From positions 57,047 to 121,046 of the forward strand of contig NZ_FXTM01000003.1 in the NCBI RefSeq assembly GCF_900182585.1: a stretch of 64,000 bases of DNA, in the 5' to 3' direction. The translations under genes were made by a program, and so were the position numbers. Within the stretch, counting starts at the first letter, position 1, and every line of letters begins with the position of its first letter. Shown in pieces: positions 27,692 to 36,828 of the stretch. This DNA comes from Balnearium lithotrophicum. Lineage in GTDB: Bacteria; Aquificota; Aquificia; Desulfurobacteriales; Desulfurobacteriaceae. Below the pieces are notes generated by a model, which was not told the DNA's origin, made no database searches, and was given only the letters and a program-made list of their open reading frames with translations.

Positions 27692-28819
27692 TTAACCTAT
27701 CGGGAGCTCCATCCTGAAAATAGACCAACCTTCCCTCTTCTCGGCACTTACCCTTCCCCCGTGAGCCTCAACTATTCTTTTAACGTTGTACAGACCAATT
27801 CCAAAACCCTTTTCTTTTGTTGAGTAGAAGGGCTCAAAAAGAGTTTCTGGAAGTTCTAATGGAGAGTTATCGCAGATTTCCAAAATGTACCTATTCCTAT
27901 CCTTTTTTCCAACCACACGGATTTCTTTCTGTTTGCCATCAGTTGAATCAAGAGCCTCTACAGCATTTTTTAAAATATCAATAACGGCGGAGGATATTTT
28001 CTTCTCATCAAAAGGGAACTCCAAGTCCTCTACAGATAAGTTAAATTTTATGTTCTTAGACAGAAAAAGATTGTTAAACTCATTAACAACCTGTTTTAAA
28101 ACTTCCCCTATATTTCTTCTCTCTTTGTCTAAGGAAATGGGTTTTCTTAAGTCGGAAGTTTCCTCTATGTACCTACTCAGTTCCTCAATCTCTTTTTTCA
28201 TTCTATTGATGTAGATTTCCGATTTAGTGGAATTGTACCTATAGATGAGCAGTCTGAGAACGTTCAATCTATTTTTCACCTCGTGAACTATTGAATGAAT
28301 CGCTAAATTTATAACTTCAAGGTTTTTCCTCCGAACTTTCTCATTTATCCTTTCAAGTTTTTCCCTGTAGTACTCCTTTAGAAGAAGAAAGAGAACCGCT
28401 ACGAAGATGAACGTTAGAATAAGGAGAAAAACAGCAAGAAATATAAGGTGTTCTTTAAAGTGTAAGAGCTTTGATACATCGTAATAGAGGGTAAATTCAA
28501 AAGGTGGAATCTTAACTGTTCTTGAAATGAAGTTTGGAGAAATCTGGGAGTTGGGTAGAAAAATGTTTCTCCCTTCAAGTTTGTACGAAACACCTTTTAA
28601 AATTTTTGACCTTTTTAGATAGTTATCGAGAGCTCCTACAGGGTCACCGCCGGCGGATATTGTTCCCTTTACAACAGATTCTACCCTGGAGGTTTCCTCG
28701 TTTAAAAAGAAGTAGTAGAACTTCTTGTACTCATTCCAAATGAAAAAAATATCAGCAATAACTGCTAAGAGTGTGAGAACGATTATCAGAATAAATAGGT
28801 AAACTCTTCTATGTTTCAT
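27692..28819 (-). CDS. Membrane sensor histidine kinase
   Basis: A 375-aa protein. TM1 spans about residues 7-29, a ~90-residue periplasmic sensor region follows, then TM2 (about 124-147), a coiled-coil linker and a catalytic core. The phospho-acceptor is H179 in SIVHEVKNRLNVLR, an NtrB-like H box. The N box is DILKNAVEAL and the G boxes are ICDNSPLELPE (degenerate, without the usual DxGxG) and GFGIGLYNVKRIVEAHGG. The periplasmic part is short and unrecognised, so the signal is unknown. It abuts the response-regulator gene with no gap and is followed by the palindromes and sigma54 promoter of the lipoprotein operon. Confidence 0.9.
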   Translation of the reverse strand: MKHRRVYLFILIIVLTLLAVIADIFFIWNEYKKFYYFFLNEETSRVESVVKGTISAGGDPVGALDNYLKRSKILKGVSYKLEGRNIFLPNSQISPNFISRTVKIPPFEFTLYYDVSKLLHFKEHLIFLAVFLLILTFIFVAVLFLLLKEYYREKLERINEKVRRKNLEVINLAIHSIVHEVKNRLNVLRLLIYRYNSTKSEIYINRMKKEIEELSRYIEETSDLRKPISLDKERRNIGEVLKQVVNEFNNLFLSKNIKFNLSVEDLEFPFDEKKISSAVIDILKNAVEALDSTDGKQKEIRVVGKKDRNRYILEICDNSPLELPETLFEPFYSTKEKGFGIGLYNVKRIVEAHGGRVSAEKREGWSIFRMELPIG

Positions 28820-30145
28820 CTATATTCCGTACTTTTTTCTCTTGTACCTCAGGGATTTTTCATCTATTCCAAGCAGTTTGGCAGCTCTTGTTTGGACGTA
28901 ACCGGTACATTTAAGAGCCCTTTCTATAGCTTTCCTTTCTACATCTGCCAAGAATTCCGGAAGTGGTTTGTCAAAGTTAATTTCAATGTCCACTTTCCTT
29001 TTTCCCTTGCCTAAAACTGCTGAAACCTCCTGTGGGGTTATTTCTCCGAAAGATGTTATAACTAACCTGTGAACTATGTTTTCAAGTTCCCTAACATTTC
29101 CGGGGAAACTGTAGTTTAAGAGAACATCGAGGGCTTCTGGAGTAATTGAAACAAATTTGTTGTAATTTCTCGAGTACTTCTTTAGAAAGTACCCTGTAAG
29201 CTCAACTATGTCCTCAGGTCTTTCCCTCAAAGGAGGAATTTCTATCTGAAGAACGTTAATTCTGTACAGCAGGTCTTCCCTAAATTCTTCCCTCATAGCC
29301 ATTTCTTCTAAGTTCCTGTTCGTTGCTGCAATAATTTTTACATCTACCTCCTTTTCTCTACTGCTTCCCAACCGTCTTACTCTTCTTTCCTGAAGAACTC
29401 TCAAAAGTTTTGGTTGATGTTCTAATGGGAGCTCTCCTATCTCATCTAAAAAAAGTGTTCCCCCATCTGCCTCCTCAAAGAGACCGGGTTTTGGCTTATT
29501 GGCTCCGGTAAATGCTCCTCTCTCGTAACCGAAGAATTCCGATTCAAAGAGCTCCCTCGGAATGGCAGAGCAGTTTACAGAGATAAACCTTCCCTTCCTA
29601 CCACTCTCCTCATGAATAAATTTCGCAACCAACTCCTTACCGACTCCGCTTTCCCCTAAGATAAGAACGGGAGCTTCTCCCTTGGAAAAAAGGGAAGCCC
29701 TTTTTAAGACCTCCTCCATTTCCCTCGAAGCATAAATAATTTTGGAGGTTCCTATGGGTACCCTTCTCAGTTTTACAAGCTGACACGCCTTTTTAATGAG
29801 GTTTATTAAAACTTCCGGTTCGTAGGGTTTTGTGACGTAGTGAAATGCTCCAGATTTTATGGATTCAACAGCATCCTCAATACTGCTGAAAGCAGTTATT
29901 ACTATAACCTCAACATCGGAAAATTCCGATTTTATCTTCCTCATAAATGAGAGGCCATCCATTCCCGGAAGTCGAACATCGGTAACAACGACGCAGGGGT
30001 TCTCTCTGTTTATAATTTGAAGTCCCTTTTCTGCGTTTGATGCTGAGTACACCTGAAATCCAAAATCCCTCAGTATTTCAGATATGAGGGACAGCTGAGT
30101 TTTATCGTCCTCAACAACTAAGACTTTACACTCGTTAATTCTCAT
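28820..30145 (-). CDS. NtrC-family sigma54-dependent response regulator
   Basis: A 441-aa activator in three domains. The receiver (about 1-120) has phospho-Asp D56 in VVTDVRLPGMDG. The AAA+ domain has Walker A GESGVGKE, the sigma54-contacting GAFTGA loop in FFGYERGAFTGANKPKPG, and Walker B GTLFLDEIGELP. A Fis-type helix-turn-helix ends the protein (ERALKCTGYVQTRAAKLLGIDEKSLRYKRKKYG). The start is ATG 30145 inside the hypD end; an upstream TTG/GTG at 30154/30151 is possible. It should bind the two palindromes at 27642-27691, though other targets are possible. Confidence 0.95.
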   Translation of the reverse strand: MRINECKVLVVEDDKTQLSLISEILRDFGFQVYSASNAEKGLQIINRENPCVVVTDVRLPGMDGLSFMRKIKSEFSDVEVIVITAFSSIEDAVESIKSGAFHYVTKPYEPEVLINLIKKACQLVKLRRVPIGTSKIIYASREMEEVLKRASLFSKGEAPVLILGESGVGKELVAKFIHEESGRKGRFISVNCSAIPRELFESEFFGYERGAFTGANKPKPGLFEEADGGTLFLDEIGELPLEHQPKLLRVLQERRVRRLGSSREKEVDVKIIAATNRNLEEMAMREEFREDLLYRINVLQIEIPPLRERPEDIVELTGYFLKKYSRNYNKFVSITPEALDVLLNYSFPGNVRELENIVHRLVITSFGEITPQEVSAVLGKGKRKVDIEINFDKPLPEFLADVERKAIERALKCTGYVQTRAAKLLGIDEKSLRYKRKKYGI

Positions 30146-31190
30146 TTCCACCAAACCTGTACCAGATGTTGCAAGCCCCCTCTAAAGACACCATACATGG
30201 CCCCTTGGGATTCCTTGGAGTACACGACCTTTTAAAAAGTTTACAATCCGAGGGATATGCCTTACCTAAAACCACCCTATCGCATATACAACCGGGGATT
30301 TTTTTCTCCTTGATTTCAGGAAGTTCAAAAGCTACCTTTGCATTCAGGTAAGAATACTCTGGGCGGAGCTCCAATCCCGACTTTGGAATATTTCCTATTC
30401 CCCTCCAGTTAACGTCAGCCTTTTCAAAGTACTTGTACATTAGTTCTTGAGCTCTCCTGTTCCCCTCAGGCCTTACAACTCCCCTGTAGACGTTTTCCAA
30501 ATCAGACTTTCCTTCCCTTATCTGAATCAGGATTCTCAAAACTGCCAACAGTAAATTTTCAGGTTCAAACCCTGCTACAACCGTAGGGATTCCAAACTCC
30601 TCAGGGAAAACTCTCCAAGCGTTTGAGCCTACAATGGCAGAAACGTGCCCAGGAGCTATAAATGCATCTACTCCAACCTCTGAATCCTTTACAAGGACTT
30701 CCATGATTTCTGGGGTAAGCTTCTGTGATGTTAAAAGATAGAAGTTCTCAGGAACGCCCATCTCAAGTAAAGCAGCTGTTGGGGCTGTTGTTGTTTCAAA
30801 ACCTATTGAGAAAAATACTATTTTCTTGTCAGGATTTTCCTCTGCAATTTTCAAAACCTCATGGGGAGCAGAAACCATCTTATAGTTTCCGCCGTTTGAG
30901 CGAATTGAACCAATCCTTGTAGGAACCCTCAGCATATCCCCGTAAGTACAGAGGATGGTATCATCCCTTTTTGATAGATTAATCGCATTTATAACATCAC
31001 TTTCAGAACAGACGCAGACTGGACATCCAGGTCCAGGAACGAGTTCAATGTTTTTTGGAATTAGAGAACGAAGACCGTAGTAGGTAATCGTGTGCTCGTG
31101 AGAACCACACACGTTCATAATCTTTACTTTTCTATCCTTAGGGGCAACATCCTCTATTGCCCTTACAATATCCCTTATTTTTTCCCTCAT
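30135..31190 (-). CDS. hypD: NiFe-hydrogenase maturation protein HypD
   Basis: A 351-aa Fe-S protein that with HypC assembles the Fe(CN)2CO group. Conserved blocks are KIMNVCGSHEHTITYYGLRSLIP, VPGPGCPVCVC, the FFSIGFETTTAPTA region, and a C-terminal cysteine cluster (CICDRVVLG...CKLFKRSC...GPCMVSLEGAC) for the 4Fe-4S site. Hydrogenase structural genes and hypA, B, C and F are not in the window. It is separated from hypE by a fetB-like membrane gene, and its end overlaps the response regulator gene. Confidence 0.96.
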   Translation of the reverse strand: MREKIRDIVRAIEDVAPKDRKVKIMNVCGSHEHTITYYGLRSLIPKNIELVPGPGCPVCVCSESDVINAINLSKRDDTILCTYGDMLRVPTRIGSIRSNGGNYKMVSAPHEVLKIAEENPDKKIVFFSIGFETTTAPTAALLEMGVPENFYLLTSQKLTPEIMEVLVKDSEVGVDAFIAPGHVSAIVGSNAWRVFPEEFGIPTVVAGFEPENLLLAVLRILIQIREGKSDLENVYRGVVRPEGNRRAQELMYKYFEKADVNWRGIGNIPKSGLELRPEYSYLNAKVAFELPEIKEKKIPGCICDRVVLGKAYPSDCKLFKRSCTPRNPKGPCMVSLEGACNIWYRFGGNEN

Positions 31191-31192
31191 AA

Positions 31193-31960
31193 CTACCTCG
31201 CAGGAATTATTTTTAGTCCAAAAAGGTAAACAAGTAAAAACAGGGCAACTGTCGGAACAACACTGAACTGAAAAACCATTGCACTGAGAATCGAAAATTG
31301 AACGACGGCAGCTTTTAGGGGAAATATTCCCGAAAGTAAGAGTCCTACCATTACCCCAGGAATGTGAACAATTCCTGCAGAGCGAAACATGTCCCTAACG
31401 GGAACGGTAATGTCGTCTATAAGTTCCCTGAATATAAACTTAAAAACGGTTAAATCTGAAGCTCCTAAGGCAAACATTCCTAAGATGACGTCCTCTAAAT
31501 CCCTGAGCTTCGACTTGTAGTATCTGAAAGCTAAGGATAAACTTCTCATTCCCGCTGCGGTAATTATCCCTGCAAGTGGAATTATCGAATTTGCATTTAA
31601 GTTTAATATTCCAACGAGGTAGAAAATAAAGAGAACAAGGGATGAGGAGAGGGAAATTGAGAAAAAAACAATGGGAAATACCTTCCAGAATGGGTAGGGA
31701 AATGGTTTCAACCGCCTGTAGGAAATCCATGATGCGTTGAAGAAGAAAAAGAGAACAAATAGAAAATTGATTACGGTAAGTTTCAGCTTAACCAAGTAGA
31801 GGATAACAAACGCTATTAGTAAAAGCTGGATGAGGGAGAGAAAGGAGGTTACCAACAGCTCCTTCCAGGCCTTAACTCCAAAGGTTCTATCGATAAAGGA
31901 GACAAAGAGAAGCAAAAGGTAAGAAGCAATTACAGTTAAAATTAAGTGATTCATCAGCAT
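31193..31960 (-). CDS. UPF0014/FetB-like membrane subunit of a metal exporter
   Basis: A 255-aa protein with about seven transmembrane helices. IIPLAGIITAAGMRSLSLAFRYYKSKL and VRDMFRSAGIVHIPGVMVGLLLSGIFPLKAA match the conserved blocks of the UPF0014 family, whose E. coli member FetB pairs with ATPase FetA in iron export. No ATPase gene is adjacent. It sits between hypE and hypD, overlapping hypE by 7 bp, so it is produced with hydrogenase maturation factors; an iron or nickel role is a reasonable guess. A second ATG at 31954 is an alternative start. Confidence 0.8.
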   Translation of the reverse strand: MLMNHLILTVIASYLLLLFVSFIDRTFGVKAWKELLVTSFLSLIQLLLIAFVILYLVKLKLTVINFLFVLFFFFNASWISYRRLKPFPYPFWKVFPIVFFSISLSSSLVLFIFYLVGILNLNANSIIPLAGIITAAGMRSLSLAFRYYKSKLRDLEDVILGMFALGASDLTVFKFIFRELIDDITVPVRDMFRSAGIVHIPGVMVGLLLSGIFPLKAAVVQFSILSAMVFQFSVVPTVALFLLVYLFGLKIIPAR

Positions 31961-32940
31961 ATCCTTGGAAGAGGGTCTTCTTCAAGGAGCTCCAGTCTCC
32001 TCATTCCTCCAACAGATGTAACCAAAACCACTCCCTTTTCCTCTGTAACTTCTCCTATAACTTGAGAGTTCTTTCCTAAGGGATGAGACTTTAAAATTTC
32101 CAACGTCCTATCTGCATCCTTTCTATCAACGACAACTACTGCCTTTCCTTCGTTTGCAAGGTACAGTGGGTCGTAACCTAACATATCGCATATGAACCTA
32201 ACCTCATCCCTGACGGGAATCCTGTCCTCGTATATTCTCACGCCAAGGCCTGACGTTTCCGAGAGCTCCACAAGAACAGTTGCAAGTCCTCCCCTTGTAG
32301 GGTCCCTCATAAACCTTAAGCCCGGAACGTCAAAGAGTGGAACCAGCAGAGAGTTTAAGGGAGCACAGTCACTTTTAATTTCAGTTTCAACCTCAAACTC
32401 CTCCCTTGAAAGTGAAATGGAAATTCCATGGTCTCCGATAAATCCCGTAACGATTACTACATCACCGGGCTTTACAAACTTGGGGGATAACTCCCTCTTC
32501 ACATCGCCGATTCCCGTCGTATTTATGTATATTCCATCGCACTTTCCCTTTTCAACTACCTTCGTATCGCCGGTCACTATTTTGACACCCGCACTTTCGG
32601 CAGTTTTTGAGATTGATGAGACAATCCTTTCCAAGTCGCTTATAGGAAATCCCTCCTCAATGATAAAACTGACGGAGATGAATTTTGGAACAGAACCGCT
32701 CACTGTTAAATCGTTTACAGTGCCGGCAACCGAGAGTTTTCCTATATCTCCACCGGGAAAGAAGATAGGTTGGACAACAAAGGAATCTGTCGTCATTGCG
32801 ATTTTCTCAAATCCGGGAAGGTAGGTCGCATCCTGGAGGGAGTGGAGCTCTGGTGATTTAAAGTACTTTAAGAAGAGTCCCTCAATTAAATCCCTCGTTA
32901 ACTTTCCTCCACTTCCATGACCTATCTCAATTCTCTCCAT
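31954..32940 (-). CDS. hypE: NiFe-hydrogenase maturation protein HypE
   Basis: A 328-aa PurM-like dehydratase that turns the HypF-made carboxamide on its C-terminal cysteine into thiocyanate, the cyanide donor for hydrogenase. GHGSGGKLTRDLIEGLF at the N-terminus, MTTDSFVVQPIFFPGGDIGKL, and MRDPTRGGLATVLVE are family blocks. The chain ends PRIC with the essential terminal Cys. The start is ATG 32940, 1 nt after the cdsA stop. Confidence 0.96.
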   Translation of the reverse strand: MERIEIGHGSGGKLTRDLIEGLFLKYFKSPELHSLQDATYLPGFEKIAMTTDSFVVQPIFFPGGDIGKLSVAGTVNDLTVSGSVPKFISVSFIIEEGFPISDLERIVSSISKTAESAGVKIVTGDTKVVEKGKCDGIYINTTGIGDVKRELSPKFVKPGDVVIVTGFIGDHGISISLSREEFEVETEIKSDCAPLNSLLVPLFDVPGLRFMRDPTRGGLATVLVELSETSGLGVRIYEDRIPVRDEVRFICDMLGYDPLYLANEGKAVVVVDRKDADRTLEILKSHPLGKNSQVIGEVTEEKGVVLVTSVGGMRRLELLEEDPLPRIC

Positions 32941-32941
32941 A

Positions 32942-33724
32942 TTAACCTCCAGAAATTACGTAGAGAAACGGTGCAACTGCCAATGTACTGTCAAGTCTAT
33001 CCAAGACTCCTCCGTGTCCCGGAATTGTTTTCCCCGAATCCTTGACGTTGAAGAATCTCTTGAGGGAGCTCTCAAAGAGGTCTCCAATCTGGGAAATCAC
33101 TGTCAGCATAAACAGAAGAAGGAAAGTTTGAAAACCTTGGGAAAAAACTGATAACTTAACAGCAACTAAATAGGAAATAAGAGTTCCTAAAATTGAACCC
33201 CCGGCTGAACCTTCAACCGTCTTTTTAGGACTAACAGAGGGGATTAACCTTCTCCTTCCGAAGTACTTTCCTGTAAGGTAGGCAAATGTATCTGTTGACC
33301 AGACAATTGAAAGAAGCAGAATAAACTCCTTTTTGGATATGAGTGACAGGGAAATGATTCCGAATATTGAATAAATTAGAAATCCCAAAGTCGGAACGAA
33401 ACTTTCTGAAATTTTTCCATCAACGATAAGGGCGTAAGAAAATAGGGACAGAAAGAGAAAGGCCGGAGATGCAATTAAAACCGATGAGAGGAAACTGTGA
33501 AAAAATGGACTAACAACTATAGGATTTGTGGAAAGGATAAATACTAAAGAGTAAATTATCACAGAAACTGTTAAAAACTTCTCTAAAGAGGCCATTTTAA
33601 AGAGTTCTGAAATAATAAAGACTCCTAACATGTAAACCAGTGAAGCGTATAGGGGTTTGGGGGAGAGGATCATTAAAAGTGCATAAACTACAACGATAAG
33701 AGCTCCTACTGTTCTCTCTTTCAT
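32942..33724 (-). CDS. cdsA: Phosphatidate cytidylyltransferase
   Basis: A 260-aa polytopic membrane enzyme that makes CDP-diacylglycerol from phosphatidate and CTP. The full family signature is present near the C-terminus: SLKRFFNVKDSGKTIPGHGG followed by VLDRLDS. PKKTVEGSAGGSILG is the second conserved block. It overlaps uppS by 4 bp in the common uppS-cdsA order. Confidence 0.94.
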   Translation of the reverse strand: MKERTVGALIVVVYALLMILSPKPLYASLVYMLGVFIISELFKMASLEKFLTVSVIIYSLVFILSTNPIVVSPFFHSFLSSVLIASPAFLFLSLFSYALIVDGKISESFVPTLGFLIYSIFGIISLSLISKKEFILLLSIVWSTDTFAYLTGKYFGRRRLIPSVSPKKTVEGSAGGSILGTLISYLVAVKLSVFSQGFQTFLLLFMLTVISQIGDLFESSLKRFFNVKDSGKTIPGHGGVLDRLDSTLAVAPFLYVISGG

Positions 33725-34410
33725 CTTATACCACCAAAGCGCCTCTCTCTCTTCCTAAAGTCCTCGATGGCTTTTTTAAACTCCTCTTCTGTAAAGTCAG
33801 GCCAGAGTGTATCTGTAAACCAGAGTTCTGTGTATGCCGATTGCCAGAGTAAAAAGTTGGAGATTCGGAGTTCCCCGCTTGTCCTGATTAGAAGGTCAAG
33901 GTCGGGAAGTTCGGGCATGTAGAGGTAGTTCTTAAACTCATCCAAGTTTACCTTTTCCTTTCCTGAGCCAATAATTCTGTTAACGGCATCAACTATCTCT
34001 TGTCTTCCTCCATAGTTAACGGCAAAGACTGCAGTCATTCCGTTACACTTTGATGTCTGTTCCTCCATCCAACCGAAACCTTCCTGGAGAAAGTCGGGGA
34101 GCTCCCATAACCTCCCTATCACTCTAAACCTCACGTTGTTTTCCAAAAAGAGCTCCAACTTACTCCTTACGTACTCGTACATCAGGGAAAAGAGGAAGTT
34201 AACCTCTTCTCTCGGCCTTTTCCAGTTCTCCGTTGAAAAGGCATAAAGTGACAAATACTTTACTCCAATGTTTTTTGCGGCAATTACTATTTTCTCTGTT
34301 GTTTCTGCTCCCTTCCTGTGTCCCTCTATCCTTGGAAGACCTCTCCTTACGGCCCACCTTCCATTTCCATCCATTATTATTCCAACGTGAACAGGCAAAT
34401 TCCCTTTCAT
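33721..34410 (-). CDS. uppS: Undecaprenyl diphosphate synthase (cis-prenyltransferase)
   Basis: A 229-aa enzyme making the C55 lipid carrier for cell-wall and surface polysaccharides. VGIIMDGNGRWAVRRGLPRIEGHRKGAE holds the catalytic Asp and the diphosphate-binding Arg/His, and LSLYAFSTENWKRPREEV and DLLIRTSGELRISNFLLWQSAYTELWF are the remaining conserved regions. The start is ATG 34410 with AGGAG 9 nt upstream; TTG 34416 is too close to that site. Confidence 0.95.
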   Translation of the reverse strand: MKGNLPVHVGIIMDGNGRWAVRRGLPRIEGHRKGAETTEKIVIAAKNIGVKYLSLYAFSTENWKRPREEVNFLFSLMYEYVRSKLELFLENNVRFRVIGRLWELPDFLQEGFGWMEEQTSKCNGMTAVFAVNYGGRQEIVDAVNRIIGSGKEKVNLDEFKNYLYMPELPDLDLLIRTSGELRISNFLLWQSAYTELWFTDTLWPDFTEEEFKKAIEDFRKRERRFGGIR

Positions 34411-34422
34411 TCTCAAGAGCTC

Positions 34423-35304
34423 CTAAAACTTATGGTTGTAATCTCTCTTTAGATAATCGATGAAGTTTGCAAGCTCGTGAACCTTTCCAACCAACATAAA
34501 GTGAATTCCCCCTGCAAACTCCAAACACGAGCTTGCAATGTCAATTGCATACTTCCAGCCATACTCCTCAGGGTTCTCTGCCCTCTCTAACCCCTCAATC
34601 AGTGAGTTGGGAACTGATGTGGGATTTAGCTTCTTCATAAAGTTTGCCATCTTCAAACTTTTTATTGGAAGAATACCTATTATAGGAGTAGCACCTAACG
34701 AGTAAATTAACTCGGAAACCTCTTTCGCCAAATTTGAATCGTAAATCGGCTGGGTCTGAATAAACTTAGCTCCCGCCCTTATTTTTTTCTCTAACTTCAG
34801 TTCTTGTAGGAACTTCGGACCTGCAAATGGATTAAAAACGCCTCCTATAAAAAAGGAAGTTTTTCCGTTGAGCTTTTTACCGTTTAGCAGTTCTCCTGAG
34901 TTTAACCTCTCAGCAATTTCAATGAGCTGAACGGAATCAACGTCAAAGACAGGTTTTGAATCGGGCTGGTCTCCCAGTGTTGTAAAGTCTCCCGTCATTA
35001 AACAGACGTTCTCTATTCCGAGGGCATAGGCTCCCAAAAGGTCTGACTGGAGGGCTATTCTGTTTCTGTCCCTACAGGTAAGCTGAAAAATTGGTTCAAG
35101 TTTAGAGTCAAGGAGGAGCTTTGCCATTGGGAGAGCTCCCATCCTAACCATTGAACGCTGGCAGTCTGTAACGTTGAATGCATCAACCTTTCCCCTTAAA
35201 GGTTCTATTCCATCGACGATAGGCTTAAAATCCGTTCCCCTCGGGGGTGCAACCTCTGCAGTTATAACGAACTTTCCACTCTCTACCTTTTCCCTAAAGG
35301 TCAA
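34423..35304 (-). CDS. metF: Methylenetetrahydrofolate reductase
   Basis: A 293-aa flavoprotein TIM barrel reducing 5,10-methylene-THF to 5-methyl-THF. It has FVITAEVAPPRGTDF at the N-terminus, VTDCQRSMVRMG, QLTCRDRNRIALQSDLLGAYALGIENVCLMTGD, and AGAKFIQTQPIYDS. The GD and QTQP motifs are those of MetF. It is directly preceded by the MetV-like gene (1-nt gap), the arrangement seen in acetogen-type MetFV reductases, which use the partner instead of direct NADH. The start is TTG 35304. Confidence 0.93.
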   Translation of the reverse strand: MTFREKVESGKFVITAEVAPPRGTDFKPIVDGIEPLRGKVDAFNVTDCQRSMVRMGALPMAKLLLDSKLEPIFQLTCRDRNRIALQSDLLGAYALGIENVCLMTGDFTTLGDQPDSKPVFDVDSVQLIEIAERLNSGELLNGKKLNGKTSFFIGGVFNPFAGPKFLQELKLEKKIRAGAKFIQTQPIYDSNLAKEVSELIYSLGATPIIGILPIKSLKMANFMKKLNPTSVPNSLIEGLERAENPEEYGWKYAIDIASSCLEFAGGIHFMLVGKVHELANFIDYLKRDYNHKF

Positions 35305-35305
35305 A

Positions 35306-35950
35306 CTACTCCTCCAGAATCAGCTTTCTTGGATAGACCGATTTGGAGTAATCCTTAGGAGGAACGTTTTCCTTTACGTTTTCTAACTCTCCTATTATCT
35401 CCAGTCTCCTCTCTATTTCGTACCAGACACACGGAATGTCTGGATTTACCTCACACTTTCCTGCAATTGCTCCACCGCAGGGCCCGTTTACAAGGGATTT
35501 AGGACACCTTGCAACAGGACATATTCCACCTGTATCGGAGATTACACAGTCACCACAGGCAATACAGTACTCGTCAAAAAACCTTCCTTCTCTCTCAACA
35601 CCTATAAATAGAGTTGTAACTCCCGTCCTAACTGGAATTTTCACGTTTTCAGCAATGAGTTGAGTTCCAGCTCCACAGGCTAATGAGAGAATTACCTCGG
35701 CAGATTCCTCAGCTTCTCTCAACAGGTTCTTTGAGGTTAACTTCTCAAGGATACACGTTCCTCCGGGACTCTTAACCCCCGTCACTTTAAACCCCTTTCC
35801 CTCCAAAAATCCCGCTACCTTGTAAGCTTCTCTAAGTCCTCCGTTTTTACACCTTGCAGAGCCTATCTGACACCCGAAGATAAAAACTCTTTTGAAACCC
35901 TTAAGCTCCTCAACTATCCGCTCAAGGGATTTGAGCCTGACAGTAACCAA
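35306..35950 (-). CDS. metV: MetV-like Fe-S/zinc partner of methylenetetrahydrofolate reductase
   Basis: A 214-aa cysteine-rich protein of the family named MTHFR C-terminal domain/MetV. Cysteines group in VFIFGCQIGSARCKNGG, SPGGTC, SLACGAGTQ, CIACGDCVISDTGGICPVARCPKSLVNGPCGG and AGKCEVN. In Moorella MetV forms a complex with MetF and binds Fe-S clusters and zinc. TTG 35950 lies 8 nt after GGAGG. It lies upstream of metF and downstream of the chaperone genes. Confidence 0.85.
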   Translation of the reverse strand: MVTVRLKSLERIVEELKGFKRVFIFGCQIGSARCKNGGLREAYKVAGFLEGKGFKVTGVKSPGGTCILEKLTSKNLLREAEESAEVILSLACGAGTQLIAENVKIPVRTGVTTLFIGVEREGRFFDEYCIACGDCVISDTGGICPVARCPKSLVNGPCGGAIAGKCEVNPDIPCVWYEIERRLEIIGELENVKENVPPKDYSKSVYPRKLILEE

Positions 35951-35967
35951 GGGGAAAACCTCCAGAA

Positions 35968-36819
35968 CTACATGTAAACCTTAACGCTCGCTTCCCTTTT
36001 TAGTTTATCAACGTAGTCATTTAGGGCCTTTTGGAACTTTCTCATGTAGAGCTCCTGCCTTATCCTGTTCCTGTCACAGTGCCCCTTCTCCTCAGACTTC
36101 ACATATACGATGTAAAAGCCATTGTTCGTTCTTACCTCCTTGTAGGAACCCGGTTTTAAGCTCCAGACGGCACTGTCTAAAGGTTTAATCAACATTCCGG
36201 GTGAAACTTTCCCAAGGTAACCTCCCCTACTCCCAGTTACCTTGTCCTCAGAGAGCTCCCTTGCAACCTTTTCAAAGGGAACACCGTTTTTTAGAAGCTC
36301 AAGGGCCTTTTCAGCTCTATCGGAACTCTTTGTGTATATGTAGTAAACGTCTCTTAGAGGTTTGCCCTCCTCCTTTTTGCATACGTCCTCAACCTCAGAG
36401 TCACTTACGCTAATCTTTGACTTTACTTCCCTTGCAATGAGCTTTGCAATGAGAAGCTGCTCCCTCAAACTCTTTCTTACATCAGAGAGGGTTAACCCCT
36501 CTTTCTTCAGGGCTTCCTCAAACTCCTTTTTATTCTTAAAGCCACTGTTTTTAATGAAATTAGAAAGAGCTCTATTCAGTTCCTCATCTGAAACTGTAAT
36601 CCCCTCAGATTTTGCCTTTGTAAGTAGGATTTTCCTCTCAATTACCTTGTCCCTTGCTACCCTTAAGTCTGGAATGTGGTTCTTCTTAGCGTAGTCAACA
36701 ACCTCACTGTAGAGGACAGGCTCCCCATTTACAACTGCAGCTATGAAGTCGACAACCTTACCGTAAGATGGAACAGCGATAAATAAAAAGGTAAAAAAGA
36801 GGGCAAGTAATCGCCCCAT
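35968..36819 (-). CDS. SurA/PpiC-type periplasmic peptidyl-prolyl isomerase
   Basis: A 283-aa exported chaperone. After a signal peptide (LLALFFTFLFIAVPSYG), a SurA-N helical region starts AAVVNGEPVLYSEVVDYA. One parvulin domain covers about residues 155-255 (KALELLKNGVPFEKVARELSED, GGYLGKVSPGMLIKPLDSAVWSLKPGSY, NGFYIVYV), and a C-terminal helix follows. It would help outer-membrane proteins fold. It is paired with a shorter SurA-N-type gene 9 bp upstream. Confidence 0.88.
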   Translation of the reverse strand: MGRLLALFFTFLFIAVPSYGKVVDFIAAVVNGEPVLYSEVVDYAKKNHIPDLRVARDKVIERKILLTKAKSEGITVSDEELNRALSNFIKNSGFKNKKEFEEALKKEGLTLSDVRKSLREQLLIAKLIAREVKSKISVSDSEVEDVCKKEEGKPLRDVYYIYTKSSDRAEKALELLKNGVPFEKVARELSEDKVTGSRGGYLGKVSPGMLIKPLDSAVWSLKPGSYKEVRTNNGFYIVYVKSEEKGHCDRNRIRQELYMRKFQKALNDYVDKLKREASVKVYM

Positions 36820-36828
36820 TTTTTCCTC

